Source of the DNA: Candidatus Hydrogenedentota bacterium
GTDB lineage: Bacteria > Hydrogenedentota > Hydrogenedentia > Hydrogenedentales > JAGMZX01
Reading direction: 5' to 3'
DNA length: 64,000 nucleotides
NCBI GenBank assembly: GCA_029556545.1
Contig: JAKQEQ010000138.1
Span: 1-64,000 of the forward strand
Shown: positions 1-8,461 of the stretch, piece after piece
Layout of the letters: the number at the start of each line of letters is the position of its first letter
How positions within the stretch are numbered: position 1 is the first letter of the stretch
Made by a program: the position numbers and the translations under genes
The notes under the pieces: model-generated
Databases searched by the model: none
Told to the model about the DNA's origin: nothing
What the model saw: only the letters and a program-made list of their open reading frames with translations

Positions 1-84
1 CACCCTCGCCTTCACCCTCGCCTTCACCCTCGCCTTCACCCTCGCCTTCACCCTCGCCTTCACCCTCGCCTTCACCCTCGCCTT
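1..84. repeat. 12-bp tandem repeat, seven exact copies, coding for Gly-Glu
   Basis: The unit CACCCTCGCCTT is repeated exactly seven times from base 1 and may continue to the left. Read on the minus strand in the frame of the serine peptidase it encodes alternating Glu and Gly, so copy number changes lengthen or shorten a linker by four residues without a frameshift. Confidence 0.95.
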
Positions 85-931
85 CGCCGCCGCCTCCGTT
101 TCCAACCATGCTTACGCTTAGCGCGGACAGTGCGTCGCCGATTGGATTCGCGAGCGTCGAGGTGGAACTCCCGGCGAACAGCAGGCCCACCGCGCGCGGG
201 CGACCGTCCCCCGGATCGACCGTTCCCGATTCCACAATGAGCGACCCGGAATCCCCGCCCGCGCTGAAGGTTCCGGGTGATATGCGAATCTGGTTCACAA
301 ACCGCGCCACCTGGTTCGAGGCGCCGCCGCACTCCGCCGAGTACCCTACATCCACCGTCACATCCACGGCGGACACTGTTCCGGTGGTGTGTCCCGTGGT
401 GCGTCCGCTCTTTTGTACGGTCTGGTTCACGGACGCCGCCACCGTGTTGGAACTTACCGTTCCGATATCCAGAATCGCGCCGTCCGTGCGCACAGCGCCG
501 TCGGTCACGAGCGCAATCGCCGCATCCGCCAAGTTCGTCGGTCCCGCGCCGCCGCGCCCTTTTCGGAACTGCAGCGGGACGAAGTCCGCCAAGTGAGCCA
601 CGACCCCGCTTTGGCCGCACTGCTGATCAATTTGCCCCGGCTGGTTGACTTCCTCGCCGACACTCGCCTGGTTCGACCGGGCGAGCACGTGGTTGTTGCT
701 CAGGATGTACTGGTCGCCCGAGGCGTCCTGAACCAGCGCGCCAAGCGTGCCGCTGCAACAATACAGGCTACTCCGGTCATTGATGTTGCCGCCGCTCGTA
801 CCCAGTTGTATTGGCCGCGGCTGGACCGCCTGATGGTCCGCTCCCGAGTCGGCAGTGACCGTCGCGGCGCCGGCGAACAGCAACATTACGGTCAACGACG
901 CTACTTGGATGTTAGTACGATGGGTAGACAT
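1..931 (-). CDS. Secreted trypsin-like (S1 fold) serine peptidase with Gly-Glu linker; 3' end outside window
   Basis: No stop lies within the window, so the gene runs off the left edge; 310 codons are visible. It starts at ATG 931 with GGAAGG about 12 nt upstream. Residues 1-27 form a signal peptide (hydrophobic 12-26, cleavage near TVTA-D). The body carries a complete S1-type triad: His81 in LSNNHVLA, Asp136 in LADAAIAL and Ser228 in GGDSGSLIV. Cys58, Cys59, Cys105 and Cys201 could form disulfides. After about residue 277 the protein becomes Gly-rich and then pure Gly-Glu, encoded by a 12-bp tandem repeat, which in such lineages usually links a secreted catalytic domain to a C-terminal surface domain (inference; that domain is not visible). 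Fold and triad are well supported; the substrate is unknown. Confidence 0.85.
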   Translation of the reverse strand, partial: MSTHRTNIQVASLTVMLLFAGAATVTADSGADHQAVQPRPIQLGTSGGNINDRSSLYCCSGTLGALVQDASGDQYILSNNHVLARSNQASVGEEVNQPGQIDQQCGQSGVVAHLADFVPLQFRKGRGGAGPTNLADAAIALVTDGAVRTDGAILDIGTVSSNTVAASVNQTVQKSGRTTGHTTGTVSAVDVTVDVGYSAECGGASNQVARFVNQIRISPGTFSAGGDSGSLIVESGTVDPGDGRPRAVGLLFAGSSTSTLANPIGDALSALSVSMVGNGGGGEGEGEGEGEGEGEGEGEGEGEGEGEGEG

Positions 932-989
932 GTTCGTGGCCCTTCCAGTTGCCTTCCCTGCCCCAAGGGGATACCTTAGGAACATTATC

Positions 990-1019
990 ATTATACCTTT
1001 TTGTTCCCAGATGTGGCAA
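990..1019 (-). promoter_or_regulatory. Sigma-70 promoter of the S1 peptidase gene
   Basis: On the minus strand TTGCCA (1014-1019) and a perfect TATAAT (990-995) are separated by 18 bp. Transcription would start near 983, about 50 nt before the ATG at 931. Confidence 0.7.
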
Positions 1020-1179
1020 AAACCGGCATCTACCTACCGCCTGTTCGTAAGCACTTGGTAGCAAGTAACTTATGCCACAATTCCATATTGGCGATATCGG
1101 TCGGCAGCAATATGGCGCATCGGTCATGAACCCGGTGGCGCGCTCCGCGATTACGTAAGGGCAACGGCTCACTTGGCGC

Positions 1180-1620
1180 CTATTTCCCGTCCGGACGCCC
1201 GATCAGTTCGCCCACTTTGTCAAGCAGCGTGCGCGGGTCGATTGGTTTCGCCAGGAAGGCGTCGGCATGCATGGCGGCAAGATCTTCCGGGGTGCGGGGC
1301 CTAAAATCGAAGCCGCGCTGGCTCTCGACCGCCGTGATTAACATGACGGGCACGGCTTGGAGATTCGGGTCCTCCTTGATCCGTCGTGCGAGGGTGAAGC
1401 CGGCGTCGAGCGTCCCCATCATCAGGTCGGTGATCACGAGGTCCGGCAACGTCGTCTTCATGTGTTCGAGCGCGTTGTTGCCGTCCTGAAAACACGCCAC
1501 GTCGTACCCGGCGCCGCCGAGTACGAACCGGTGGAACTCGAGCAAGTCCGGGTCATCGTCAATCACGACGATGCGCCGCGCGCCTGTCTGCTCCGCCTTG
1601 TTGCCGCTGTGCGTGGACAC
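1180..1620 (-). CDS. Single-domain response regulator (CheY-like receiver)
   Basis: 146 residues from GTG 1620, chosen because GGAGGGG lies 7 nt upstream; a longer reading from 1794 would overlap the divergent promoter and has no ribosome site. The receiver is complete: acidic pocket in VVIDDDPDL, phospho-acceptor Asp in LVITDLMMG, Thr in MLITAVE and Lys in FLAKPID. There is no output domain, so it should act by protein-protein contact or phosphotransfer, like CheY, Spo0F or DivK. No histidine kinase is next to it. The loop between beta4 and beta5 (residues about 106-120, RPRTPEDLAAMHAD) is longer than in CheY, as in some DNA-binding-free receivers of environmental bacteria. Confidence 0.88.
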   Translation of the reverse strand: MSTHSGNKAEQTGARRIVVIDDDPDLLEFHRFVLGGAGYDVACFQDGNNALEHMKTTLPDLVITDLMMGTLDAGFTLARRIKEDPNLQAVPVMLITAVESQRGFDFRPRTPEDLAAMHADAFLAKPIDPRTLLDKVGELIGRPDGK

Positions 1621-1647
1621 AAGAGCCCCTCCAAACCATGCAAAGGC

Positions 1648-1676
1648 ACTATAGAATGTGCGCGCGGCGGATGCAA
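1648..1676 (-). promoter_or_regulatory. Sigma-70 promoter of the response regulator
   Basis: On the minus strand TTGCAT (1671-1676), a 17-bp spacer, then TATAGT (1648-1653). The predicted start near 1641 leaves a leader of about 20 nt that just holds the GGAGGGG ribosome site before GTG 1620, which supports that start codon. Confidence 0.7.
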
Positions 1677-1701
1677 GGCGGCCGGGACGGGCGCGCGCGG
1701 C

Positions 1702-1731
1702 TTGAAGAACGCGGGGCGTGTCGCATAGGAT
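1702..1731 (+). promoter_or_regulatory. Sigma-70 promoter of the Gfo/Idh/MocA gene
   Basis: TTGAAG (1702-1707), an 18-bp spacer, then TAGGAT (1726-1731). The start would be near 1738, about 60 nt before the ATG at 1797. It lies in the divergent region next to the response-regulator promoter. The same -10 hexamer and spacer length recur upstream of rpsD. Confidence 0.55.
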
Positions 1732-1796
1732 GCGGCACGGGGATGCAACCGCAACGATCGGGCACACCAACCGATACGGCATTCGAGGGAACACGC

Positions 1797-3062
1797 ATGA
1801 GTAGACTTCGCAAGGATCATCGGACCGTTGACCGGCGCCGCTTCCTCAAGACCGCGGCCGTGGCCGCGGGGAGTATCGTTGTCGCGCCGAACATCATTAC
1901 TTGGGCCGCGCCGGCGAACGAGCGCATCGGCGTGGGTGTCATCGGCGCGGGCGGGCGCGGGCGCGACGTGATGGGCGCGTTCATGGCGCAACCTGACGCG
2001 CGGGTGCTGGCCGTGTGCGACGTGATGCGCGAGCGTCGGGAACGCGCGCGCGACCTCGTGAATCAACGTTATGGCAACGAGGATTGCGCCGCTTATATCG
2101 ACATGCTCGAATTGCTGGATCGCCCGGACATCGACGTGGTGTTGATCGCGACGGGGGACAACTGGCACTCGGGGGCGTCCATCGTCGCGGCCCGCGCGGG
2201 CAAGGATATGTACTGCGAGAAGCCCATGAGCGTCGCCATCACCGAGTCGCGCGCGGTTTCGGACACGATGCGGCGTCTGGGCCGCATATACCAGTGCGGC
2301 ACGCAGCGGCGCAGTATCTCGAACTTTCAATTCGCGGTGAATCTCGCGCGGAGCGGCAAGCTCGGGCGTCTCAAGGAAGTACATGCGGAAGAAGCCGGGG
2401 GATTCAAGGAACTGTATGACACGATTCTTCCGGCGGAGCCGGAGCCGCCGCGCGAGGAATTTGACTGGGACCGCTGGCTCGGGCCGGCGCCGTGGCGGCC
2501 CTACAACGCGAAATACCCGACGCGCGGCTTCTGGAGTGCGCATCTCGATTTCAGCGGCGGCTCGATTACCGAGTGGGGCAGCCATACGGTGGACCTTTGC
2601 CAGTGGGCCAACGACGCGGATGATTCGGGCCCGGTCGAGTACTGGCAGGAAGGGGAACGTTTCATCGGGCGCTACGCCAACGGTGTGAAGCTGGTCATCC
2701 GCACCGGGCTCCGCTTCGGGTCCTGCCCGGTGCGCTTCGAGGGCGAGGAAGGCTGGGTCGAGACGGGCGACTCGGGCCAGGTCGAGGTCTATCCCGCGTC
2801 GCTCATGCACGAGCCGTGGTTTCCGGGCGGCTACCCGCCGGACAACCACGTGCGCGCGTTCCTGGACAGCGTGAAGACGCGCGAAGAGACGGTATCGAGC
2901 GCGGAGACGGCGCACCGCTCGATCTCCGCCTGTCACGTCGCGAACATCTGCAAACGACTCGGCCGCCCCATCACGTGGGACCCGGTGAAGGAAGCATGCA
3001 TCGACGACGAGGAAGGCAATCGCTTGCGGTCGCGGGCCTATCGCGAGCCCTGGTATCTGTGA
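1797..3062 (+). CDS. TAT-exported Gfo/Idh/MocA family NAD(P)-dependent oxidoreductase
   Basis: 421 residues from ATG 1797 (GAGGGA 7 nt upstream). The N-terminus is a twin-arginine signal, DRRRFLKTAAVAAG, followed by a hydrophobic stretch, so the folded protein with its cofactor should be exported. Next come a Rossmann domain (residues 43-160) with VIGAGGRGRD, the family motif YCEKPMS near residue 142, and the alpha/beta substrate domain ending at WYL. Members act on sugars, inositols or other polyols, and TAT-borne paralogues are abundant in planctomycete-like genomes. The actual substrate cannot be read from sequence. It appears monocistronic or weakly coupled to the HEAT protein downstream; the 110-bp gap holds a palindromic repeat. 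Confidence 0.9.
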   Translation: MSRLRKDHRTVDRRRFLKTAAVAAGSIVVAPNIITWAAPANERIGVGVIGAGGRGRDVMGAFMAQPDARVLAVCDVMRERRERARDLVNQRYGNEDCAAYIDMLELLDRPDIDVVLIATGDNWHSGASIVAARAGKDMYCEKPMSVAITESRAVSDTMRRLGRIYQCGTQRRSISNFQFAVNLARSGKLGRLKEVHAEEAGGFKELYDTILPAEPEPPREEFDWDRWLGPAPWRPYNAKYPTRGFWSAHLDFSGGSITEWGSHTVDLCQWANDADDSGPVEYWQEGERFIGRYANGVKLVIRTGLRFGSCPVRFEGEEGWVETGDSGQVEVYPASLMHEPWFPGGYPPDNHVRAFLDSVKTREETVSSAETAHRSISACHVANICKRLGRPITWDPVKEACIDDEEGNRLRSRAYREPWYL

Positions 3063-3073
3063 AGTTGAGCGAT

Positions 3074-3156
3074 TCGCGGGCGGGACGCCCGTGCCACGAG
3101 TGGCATGGGCATCTTGCGCATGGTCTTGATTCTCACGGGCGGGACGCCCGTGCCAC
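3074..3156. repeat. Dispersed palindromic repeat cluster (GGGCGGGACGCCC family)
   Basis: Two hairpins, CGGGCG-GGA-CGCCCG (3077-3091) and CACGGGCG-GGA-CGCCCGTG (3134-3152), flank the motif GTGGCATGGGCATCTTG. The same arrangement in inverted orientation occurs at 29924-29982, so this is a dispersed intergenic element rather than a gene-specific terminator. Such elements are REP-like; translated frames through them create spurious peptides. Confidence 0.85.
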
Positions 3157-3172
3157 GGAAGGAAAGTGATTC

Positions 3173-5170
3173 ATGAAGTGCGAAAGCTGGTACGTTGCCT
3201 CGTCACGCGCGGCGTGTCTTGCGGCGTTGTTGCTAATCGGACTCGGCGCGGCAAGCGCGGCGGAGCAATCGGCGGATGAGGCGCGGCTCATCGAGGTCTT
3301 GAAGAGTGACGCGGGTTGGCCGGAGAAGCAGGAAGCTTGTCGCGCGCTGCGTCAGCAGGGGACTACGAAGGCGGTTCCCACCCTCGCCGCCCTTCTCGGC
3401 GACGAACGGCTCTCGCATATGGCCCGCTATGCGCTGGAGCCCATGCCGTATCCCGAAGCCGGCAACGCCCTGCGCGACGCATTGCCCGGACTCGAAGGTT
3501 TGCCCAAGGCGGGCGTTATCATCTCGCTGGGTGCGCGCAGGGATGCGCAGGCGGCGTCGCTGATCGCGCCGCTGCTCAGTGATGAAAACCCGGAAGTCGC
3601 GCGCGCGGCCGCCGGCGCGCTCGGGCGCATCGCCACGCGGGAGGCCGTGGACGCGCTGCAAGAGGCCCTGAAGGGTGTGGAGACCTCCGGTCGGCGCGGT
3701 GGCGCGGTCGGGAGACCGGCCACAACGACGATTGGTCAGGGGCAGCGGGCCGCCATTGCGGAAGGGCTGCTGGCCGCGGGCGAATACCTCACGATAGACG
3801 GCAAGGTGCGCGCCGCCGCGTCGGTCTATGGAAAACTCATCGAGTCCGATGAGGCGGAGTACGTGCGCATGGGCGCGTTTCGCGGCCTCGTGGCCGCGCA
3901 GCCCGCGAAAGCGCCGCAGCGTCTGCTGCGCGCGCTCGACGGCGACGATCCCGCGTTCCGCGGTCTCGCGGCGCAATTAGTGGCGGAGACATCCGATGGC
4001 CGCAGCACGAGACATTACGCCGCGGCCTTGTCCAAGCTGCCGCCCGAGGGGCAGGTCGCGTTATTGCGCGGGTTGGCCGACCGGGGCGATTCGGGCGCGC
4101 GCGCGGCGGTGGTCAAGGCCATCGACCATCCCGATGTGGAAGTGCGGATAGCGGCGGTGAAAGCGCTCGGCGCATTGGGCGGCGCGGAGGATGTGCCGCG
4201 CCTGATCGCGCTGCTGAGCGCGGAGGAGGATGCCCTCGCGCAGGCCGCCGCCGTGAGCCTGACCCTGATGAAAGACGCCGAAGCCGACGATGCCATCGCC
4301 GGGGCCGTGCCGGGCGCGGAGCCGGGCTTGCACGTGCAACTGCTCGCGTTGCTGGCCGCGCGCCGCGCCGCGCAGGCGGTGCCGCTCGCGGTCGCGGCCC
4401 TCGGAGACAGCGAGGCGGCGGTCCGTATCGGCGCTCTCGACGTGCTCGCCAACAATGGCGGGAAGGATCAGGCCGCGGCGGTCGTCGTGGCGTTCCTGAA
4501 CGCCGGTGAGGCCGGCGAGCAATCCGCCGCGCAGAAGGCGTTGAACCGGGTCTGCTCGCGATACGGCGACGCCGTGCTGCCCGTGGTGTTGGACGCCATG
4601 CACGGTGCGGACGCCGAGGCACGGGCGAACCTGTTGGGCACGGTCGCGCTCGTGCGCGGCGCGAAGGCGCTCGAAACCGTGCTTGCCGCGCTGGACGACG
4701 CGGATGCGCAAGTGAGCGGCAAGGCGCTCAACCTCTTGTCGAACTGGCCCACCCTCGATGCCGCGCCGCACTTGCTTGCGCTCGCGAAGAGCGAGGATTC
4801 GAGCCGGTACGTGCTGGGGCTTCGCGGTTTCGTGCGTTTGGCGCAGACCGAGCCCGACTTGAGTAAGAGAACCGTCATGTTGAGCGACGCGACGAAGCTG
4901 GCGAAGCGGCCGGACGAGCAGAAGCTGCTGCTGGCCGCCTGGGGGAATACGCCGACGCTGAAGGCCCTTGATACGCTGCGCCCGTTCCTCGAGCAGCCGG
5001 CGGTGCGCAACGAGGCGGCGCTGGCCATCGTCAACGTGGCGGGCGAGTTGGCCGGGCAAAGCGACGAGGGCAAAGGGCGGGCCAAACCGGCGTTGCGCGC
5101 GGTGTTGCGGCGTTGCGAGAACGCCGCTATCCGCGAGAATGCGCAGGCGCTGTTGGCCGGCCTCGACTGA
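3173..5170 (+). CDS. Secreted HEAT/PBS-lyase-type repeat protein
   Basis: 665 residues from ATG 3173 (AAGGAAAG 6 nt upstream). Residues 1-29 form a Sec signal peptide (hydrophobic AACLAALLLIGLGAASA). The rest is a continuous alpha-solenoid of about 15-18 helix pairs with repeated patterns such as LLSDENPEVARAAAGALGRIA, characteristic of HEAT/PBS-lyase repeats. There is no catalytic motif; such solenoids are protein-binding scaffolds of the envelope. At about residues 169-188 the regular pattern is broken by an insertion, SGRRGGAVGRPATTTIG, encoded by a palindromic repeat-like DNA segment. It follows the oxidoreductase and ends 26 bp before the convergent EamA gene. No partner can be assigned. 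Confidence 0.85.
   Translation: MKCESWYVASSRAACLAALLLIGLGAASAAEQSADEARLIEVLKSDAGWPEKQEACRALRQQGTTKAVPTLAALLGDERLSHMARYALEPMPYPEAGNALRDALPGLEGLPKAGVIISLGARRDAQAASLIAPLLSDENPEVARAAAGALGRIATREAVDALQEALKGVETSGRRGGAVGRPATTTIGQGQRAAIAEGLLAAGEYLTIDGKVRAAASVYGKLIESDEAEYVRMGAFRGLVAAQPAKAPQRLLRALDGDDPAFRGLAAQLVAETSDGRSTRHYAAALSKLPPEGQVALLRGLADRGDSGARAAVVKAIDHPDVEVRIAAVKALGALGGAEDVPRLIALLSAEEDALAQAAAVSLTLMKDAEADDAIAGAVPGAEPGLHVQLLALLAARRAAQAVPLAVAALGDSEAAVRIGALDVLANNGGKDQAAAVVVAFLNAGEAGEQSAAQKALNRVCSRYGDAVLPVVLDAMHGADAEARANLLGTVALVRGAKALETVLAALDDADAQVSGKALNLLSNWPTLDAAPHLLALAKSEDSSRYVLGLRGFVRLAQTEPDLSKRTVMLSDATKLAKRPDEQKLLLAAWGNTPTLKALDTLRPFLEQPAVRNEAALAIVNVAGELAGQSDEGKGRAKPALRAVLRRCENAAIRENAQALLAGLD
3677..3736. 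repeat. Imperfect palindromic insertion inside the HEAT-repeat gene
   Basis: The stretch has arms resembling GTGGAGACCTCCGGTC and GTCGGGAGACCGGCCAC around a GGCGCGGTGGCGC core. It adds about 18 residues that interrupt an otherwise regular helix repeat (LQEALKGVE | QRAAIAEGLL), in frame. It resembles in style the intergenic palindromes elsewhere in the window, but no second copy was found here. Confidence 0.45.
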
Positions 5171-5195
5171 GGGGCTCGGGGGTCGCCGCGTCGGT

Positions 5196-6152
5196 TTAAC
5201 CTGCCGCGCCGGAGAGGGGCGGCGGCTGTATGCCGCGGGCGAAGCGAACCCGCGCGCGGACGACGAGTAGCACCCCGGCGATAAGGAGTAGTCCGCCGAG
5301 CCACTGGGCGGCGCTGAGAGGTTCTTCGGGCCAGAGGGCCATCGCGAAGAGGTGCGTGACAAAGGGGCTGAGGTGCAGCGCCACGGAGCAAAACGCCGCG
5401 CCCAGATACTTCTGCGCGTGGTTGTAGCTGGGGTGCGCCAGAGCGATTGAGAAGAGGCCGGACACGACAAGAATGCCCGTGGTGCGGGCGTCGGCGGTGA
5501 AGAAGCCGCCTTTCGACCCGAATCCCCACGCGACCGCCGCCGCGCCGAGGGTCGTGTATGCGGCCACGACGGTAAACATGGCGAAGGGGTGCAGTTTCAT
5601 GACCGCGTGCTTTGACCACACGTTGTAAACGGCGCCCAGGAAGGCGACGCCGAGCAAGAGCAACGAGATCAGGTCCATGCGCGGCAAGAGGGAGAGCCGC
5701 GGCTCCGGCATCAGCACGCCCGCGACGCCGACGAAGCTGAGCGCAACCCCGGCAAGGAAGAACGCGCTTCGGATAACGGCGCGTTCTTCGCGGAACGCGA
5801 GGTAGCTCAGGAGAATCACGAAGACAATGGACAGTCGCGAGATGAGTTGGACCACTGTTGGGTGGGCGACCGCGCCCGCGACCTGCCACATGGTCTGCAT
5901 CGCGAGATTCACCGCCGCGATGCCCAGCAGCGCCCGGGACGCGCGCAGCGCCTCGAACAGTTCGCGTCGAAACCAGGCGAGACTCACCGGTACGAGCAGC
6001 GCCGTTGCCCAGAAGTACCGCAGGAACGACATGGTGTACGGGTCATAGGCGTCGCTCAGCCAGCGGATGAAGACGGGGGACAGGCTCCACGCGAAGACGG
6101 AAAGCACGAGCGAGACGGACGCTTCGGCGCGGTGTGCGGCTTCCGGCTTCAT
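5196..6152 (-). CDS. EamA/DMT-family membrane transporter
   Basis: 318 residues with about ten hydrophobic segments in two EamA halves, the 10-TM drug/metabolite transporter architecture (RhaT/YdcZ/RarD superfamily). It begins MKPEAAHRAEASVSLVLSVFAWSL and ends with a hydrophobic helix and a short basic tail. Substrates of this family range from amino acids to sugars and dyes and are not predictable. It is the last gene of the long minus-strand run that begins at rpsB, 18 bp after leuB, so co-transcription with leuB is likely. A role in amino-acid export is conceivable from that neighbourhood but is only inference. Confidence 0.85.
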   Translation of the reverse strand: MKPEAAHRAEASVSLVLSVFAWSLSPVFIRWLSDAYDPYTMSFLRYFWATALLVPVSLAWFRRELFEALRASRALLGIAAVNLAMQTMWQVAGAVAHPTVVQLISRLSIVFVILLSYLAFREERAVIRSAFFLAGVALSFVGVAGVLMPEPRLSLLPRMDLISLLLLGVAFLGAVYNVWSKHAVMKLHPFAMFTVVAAYTTLGAAAVAWGFGSKGGFFTADARTTGILVVSGLFSIALAHPSYNHAQKYLGAAFCSVALHLSPFVTHLFAMALWPEEPLSAAQWLGGLLLIAGVLLVVRARVRFARGIQPPPLSGAAG

Positions 6153-6170
6153 GGCGGGACCCGCGCGCGC

Positions 6171-7265
6171 TCAGGCGCGCAGCGCCTCGACGACTTTGTC
6201 GCCGAATACCGCGGTGCTGACGGGTTCGAGCTTCCCCGCCGGGTCGCGGAGGTCGGCGGTGGTGTAGCCCCGCGCGAAGACGGCGCACATGGCGGCCCGA
6301 ATGCGATCGGCTTCGGCGTTCATGCCGAAACTTTTTTCGAGCATGAGCGCCAGCGAACCGATCATGCTGTAAGGATTTGCGATGCCCTTTCCCGCGATGT
6401 CGGGCGCGGAGCCGTGGGACGGTTCGTAGTAGGCTTTTTTGGCGCCGATGCAGGCGGACGGCATCAGTCCGAGCGAACCGACCAACCCGCCGCCGAGGTC
6501 GCTGAGAATGTCGCCGAACATGTTCTCCATGACCATGACGTCGAACTGGCGCGGGTTGAGCACGAGCGCCGTGGCAGCGGCATCGACGATGACGTGCCGG
6601 TGCTCGACGTCGGGATAGTCGACGGCGACCTCGTCGAGGATGTCGTTCCAGAGCACGCTGGACAGGAGCACGTTGCTCTTGTGAACGCTGTGCAGGAGTC
6701 TCTTTCGTTTGCGCGCTTCCTCGAACGCGACGACCAGGATGTTTCGGATTTCCGATTCTTCGTATTCGAGCGTCTCCTTCACGAACCGTTCGCCGGTCGC
6801 GGTCGTGCCCGTCGTCTTCTCGCCGAAGTAAAGGCCGCCCACGAGTTCGCGGATCATGACAATGTCGATGCCGCCCTCGATGCGCTCGGGCCGCAACGGC
6901 GAGAAGCGGACCAGTTCCGGGGGCAGGTACACGGGCCGGAAATTGGCGAAGGTATGGTAGCGCTGACGCAGCGGCAGCAACGCACCGCGCTCGGGCTGTT
7001 CCTCGACCGGTATCTTGCGCGATTCCTCGAGGCTGAGCCCGATCGGGCCCTTGAGGATGGCGTCCGCCGCGTCGCAGACGGCCTTTGTCTCCTCGGGGAA
7101 CGCGGCGCCGGTCTCGAAGTAAGCGCGGCCGCCGAAGGGGGCGACGCGGCGTTCGAAGCGCACGCCGCTCCGCGCCTCGATCACGTCGAGGACCTTGAGC
7201 GCCTCGCGCATGATCTCGGGGCCGATGCCATCGCCCTCGAGTATCGCTATGGTGTGCGTCTTCAT
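6171..7265 (-). CDS. leuB: 3-isopropylmalate dehydrogenase
   Basis: 364 residues, the normal length. It catalyses NAD-dependent oxidative decarboxylation of 3-isopropylmalate in leucine biosynthesis. Family hallmarks are the N-terminal [12 protein letters not shown], the Arg cluster around [13 protein letters not shown], the catalytic Tyr-containing VGGLYFGE, Lys in VHKSNVL and the metal/NAD signature [26 protein letters not shown], followed by [14 protein letters not shown]. The GLYFGE motif favours LeuB over isocitrate or tartrate dehydrogenases. GAAAGG lies upstream of the ATG. LeuA, LeuC and LeuD are not in the window, so the leucine genes are scattered here. Confidence 0.92.
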   Translation of the reverse strand: MKTHTIAILEGDGIGPEIMREALKVLDVIEARSGVRFERRVAPFGGRAYFETGAAFPEETKAVCDAADAILKGPIGLSLEESRKIPVEEQPERGALLPLRQRYHTFANFRPVYLPPELVRFSPLRPERIEGGIDIVMIRELVGGLYFGEKTTGTTATGERFVKETLEYEESEIRNILVVAFEEARKRKRLLHSVHKSNVLLSSVLWNDILDEVAVDYPDVEHRHVIVDAAATALVLNPRQFDVMVMENMFGDILSDLGGGLVGSLGLMPSACIGAKKAYYEPSHGSAPDIAGKGIANPYSMIGSLALMLEKSFGMNAEADRIRAAMCAVFARGYTTADLRDPAGKLEPVSTAVFGDKVVEALRA

Positions 7266-7333
7266 GAGCGCCTTTCTGAAGCAGGTTGTGTAAGAGCCGG
7301 GTTACAAGGCCGGCGGTCGATTACGAGTACGAG

Positions 7334-8446
7334 TTAGTGGACGGCTTGGGCGCCGCGGCGCCAGCGCAGATAGGCCTCGACGAAGAGGTCGAGGTCGCCA
7401 TCGAGCACGCGCTGCACGTTCGAGGTTTCGACGTTGGTGCGCAGGTCTTTCACCAGTTGGTACGGCTGGAGCACGTAGCTGCGAATCTGGCTGCCCCAGG
7501 CGACGTCTTTCTGGCCCTCGCGCTGCGCCGCGAGTTCCGCTTCCTTTTTCTTTATCTCCGTGTCGTAGAGTTTCGCTTTGAGCATCTGGAGCGCCATTGC
7601 GCGGTTGCGGTGCTGGGACCGCTCGACCTGGCAGGCAACGACGAATCCCGAGGGCAGATGCGTGAGGCGCACGGCGGAACTGGTCTTGTTCACCTTCTGG
7701 CCGCCGCAGCCGCTCGAGCGGAAGACGTCCATCTTGAGGTCTTCCTCCCGTACCTCGATGTTGATGTCGTCGTCGATTTCGGGGAGCACCTCGATGGCCG
7801 CGAACGAGGTATGGCGCCGTTTGTTCGCGTCGAACGGCGAGATGCGCACGAGCCGATGCACCCCTTCCTCGGACTTGAGCGTGCCGTATGCGTAGGGCCC
7901 TTTCACGGTAAGGGTGGCGCTCTTGAGTCCCGCCTCTTCGCCGGGCTGAAAATCGACGACTTCCGTCTCGAACTCGTGCAGTTCGCAGAACCGGGTGAAC
8001 ATGCGGAACAGCATGTCGGCCCAGTCGCAGGACTCCGTGCCGCCCGCCCCCGGGTGAATGTTCACGATGGCGTTCTTCTCGTCGCGGGGGTCCGTGAACA
8101 GGCTGGTGATTTCGAGGCGGCGCAGCTTGTGTTCGAGGTCGTCCTTCATCGTTGTGAGTTCGTGCGCCATGGAGATGTCGTTCTCTTCGGCGGCCATCTC
8201 GATGAGCGTGACTGCGTCGTCGAGCTCGCGCTGGAGTTCCTCCGGCGCGGCGACAAGGCCCTTGAGCGCCTTGAGTTCCTGGACGACTTTTTGCGCGGCC
8301 TCGGGCTTGTCCCAGAAGCCGGGGGCGGCCATGCGCGCCTCGAGTTCGCCGATCTTCTGTTTTACGGTGTCGATGTTGAGGCACGCGCGCAATTCGTCCA
8401 GACGCCGCCGGTAGTCCTGCACCTCTTCGACTTCCACTTCATACAT
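7334..8446 (-). CDS. prfB: Peptide chain release factor 2
   Basis: 370 residues. RF2 recognises UAA/UGA stops and triggers peptide release. The class-II codon-recognition tripeptide SPF is at 203-205 (RISPFDANKR) and the peptidyl-hydrolase motif GGQ at 248-250 (GCGGQKVNK). The protein reads through in a single frame: at the position of the E. coli programmed frameshift (codon about 26) the sequence is LNID with no in-frame UGA, so the autoregulatory frameshift is absent, as in a minority of bacteria. It lies 15 bp after cdsA. Just past its stop is a CGATTACGAGTACGAG simple-sequence tract. Confidence 0.96.
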   Translation of the reverse strand: MYEVEVEEVQDYRRRLDELRACLNIDTVKQKIGELEARMAAPGFWDKPEAAQKVVQELKALKGLVAAPEELQRELDDAVTLIEMAAEENDISMAHELTTMKDDLEHKLRRLEITSLFTDPRDEKNAIVNIHPGAGGTESCDWADMLFRMFTRFCELHEFETEVVDFQPGEEAGLKSATLTVKGPYAYGTLKSEEGVHRLVRISPFDANKRRHTSFAAIEVLPEIDDDINIEVREEDLKMDVFRSSGCGGQKVNKTSSAVRLTHLPSGFVVACQVERSQHRNRAMALQMLKAKLYDTEIKKKEAELAAQREGQKDVAWGSQIRSYVLQPYQLVKDLRTNVETSNVQRVLDGDLDLFVEAYLRWRRGAQAVH

Positions 8447-8461
8447 GAGAAGCGCCTTTGC

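Noticed and set aside
1021-1180. tRNA or small RNA between the S1 peptidase and response regulator
   Set aside because: A CCATATT/AATATGG inverted repeat is present, but there is no T-loop or acceptor pairing and no promoter pointing into it.
7334-8446. Programmed +1 frameshift in prfB
   Set aside because: The frame is continuous through the usual site; the codons there read Leu-Asn-Ile-Asp with no UGA and no Shine-Dalgarno-like stimulator.
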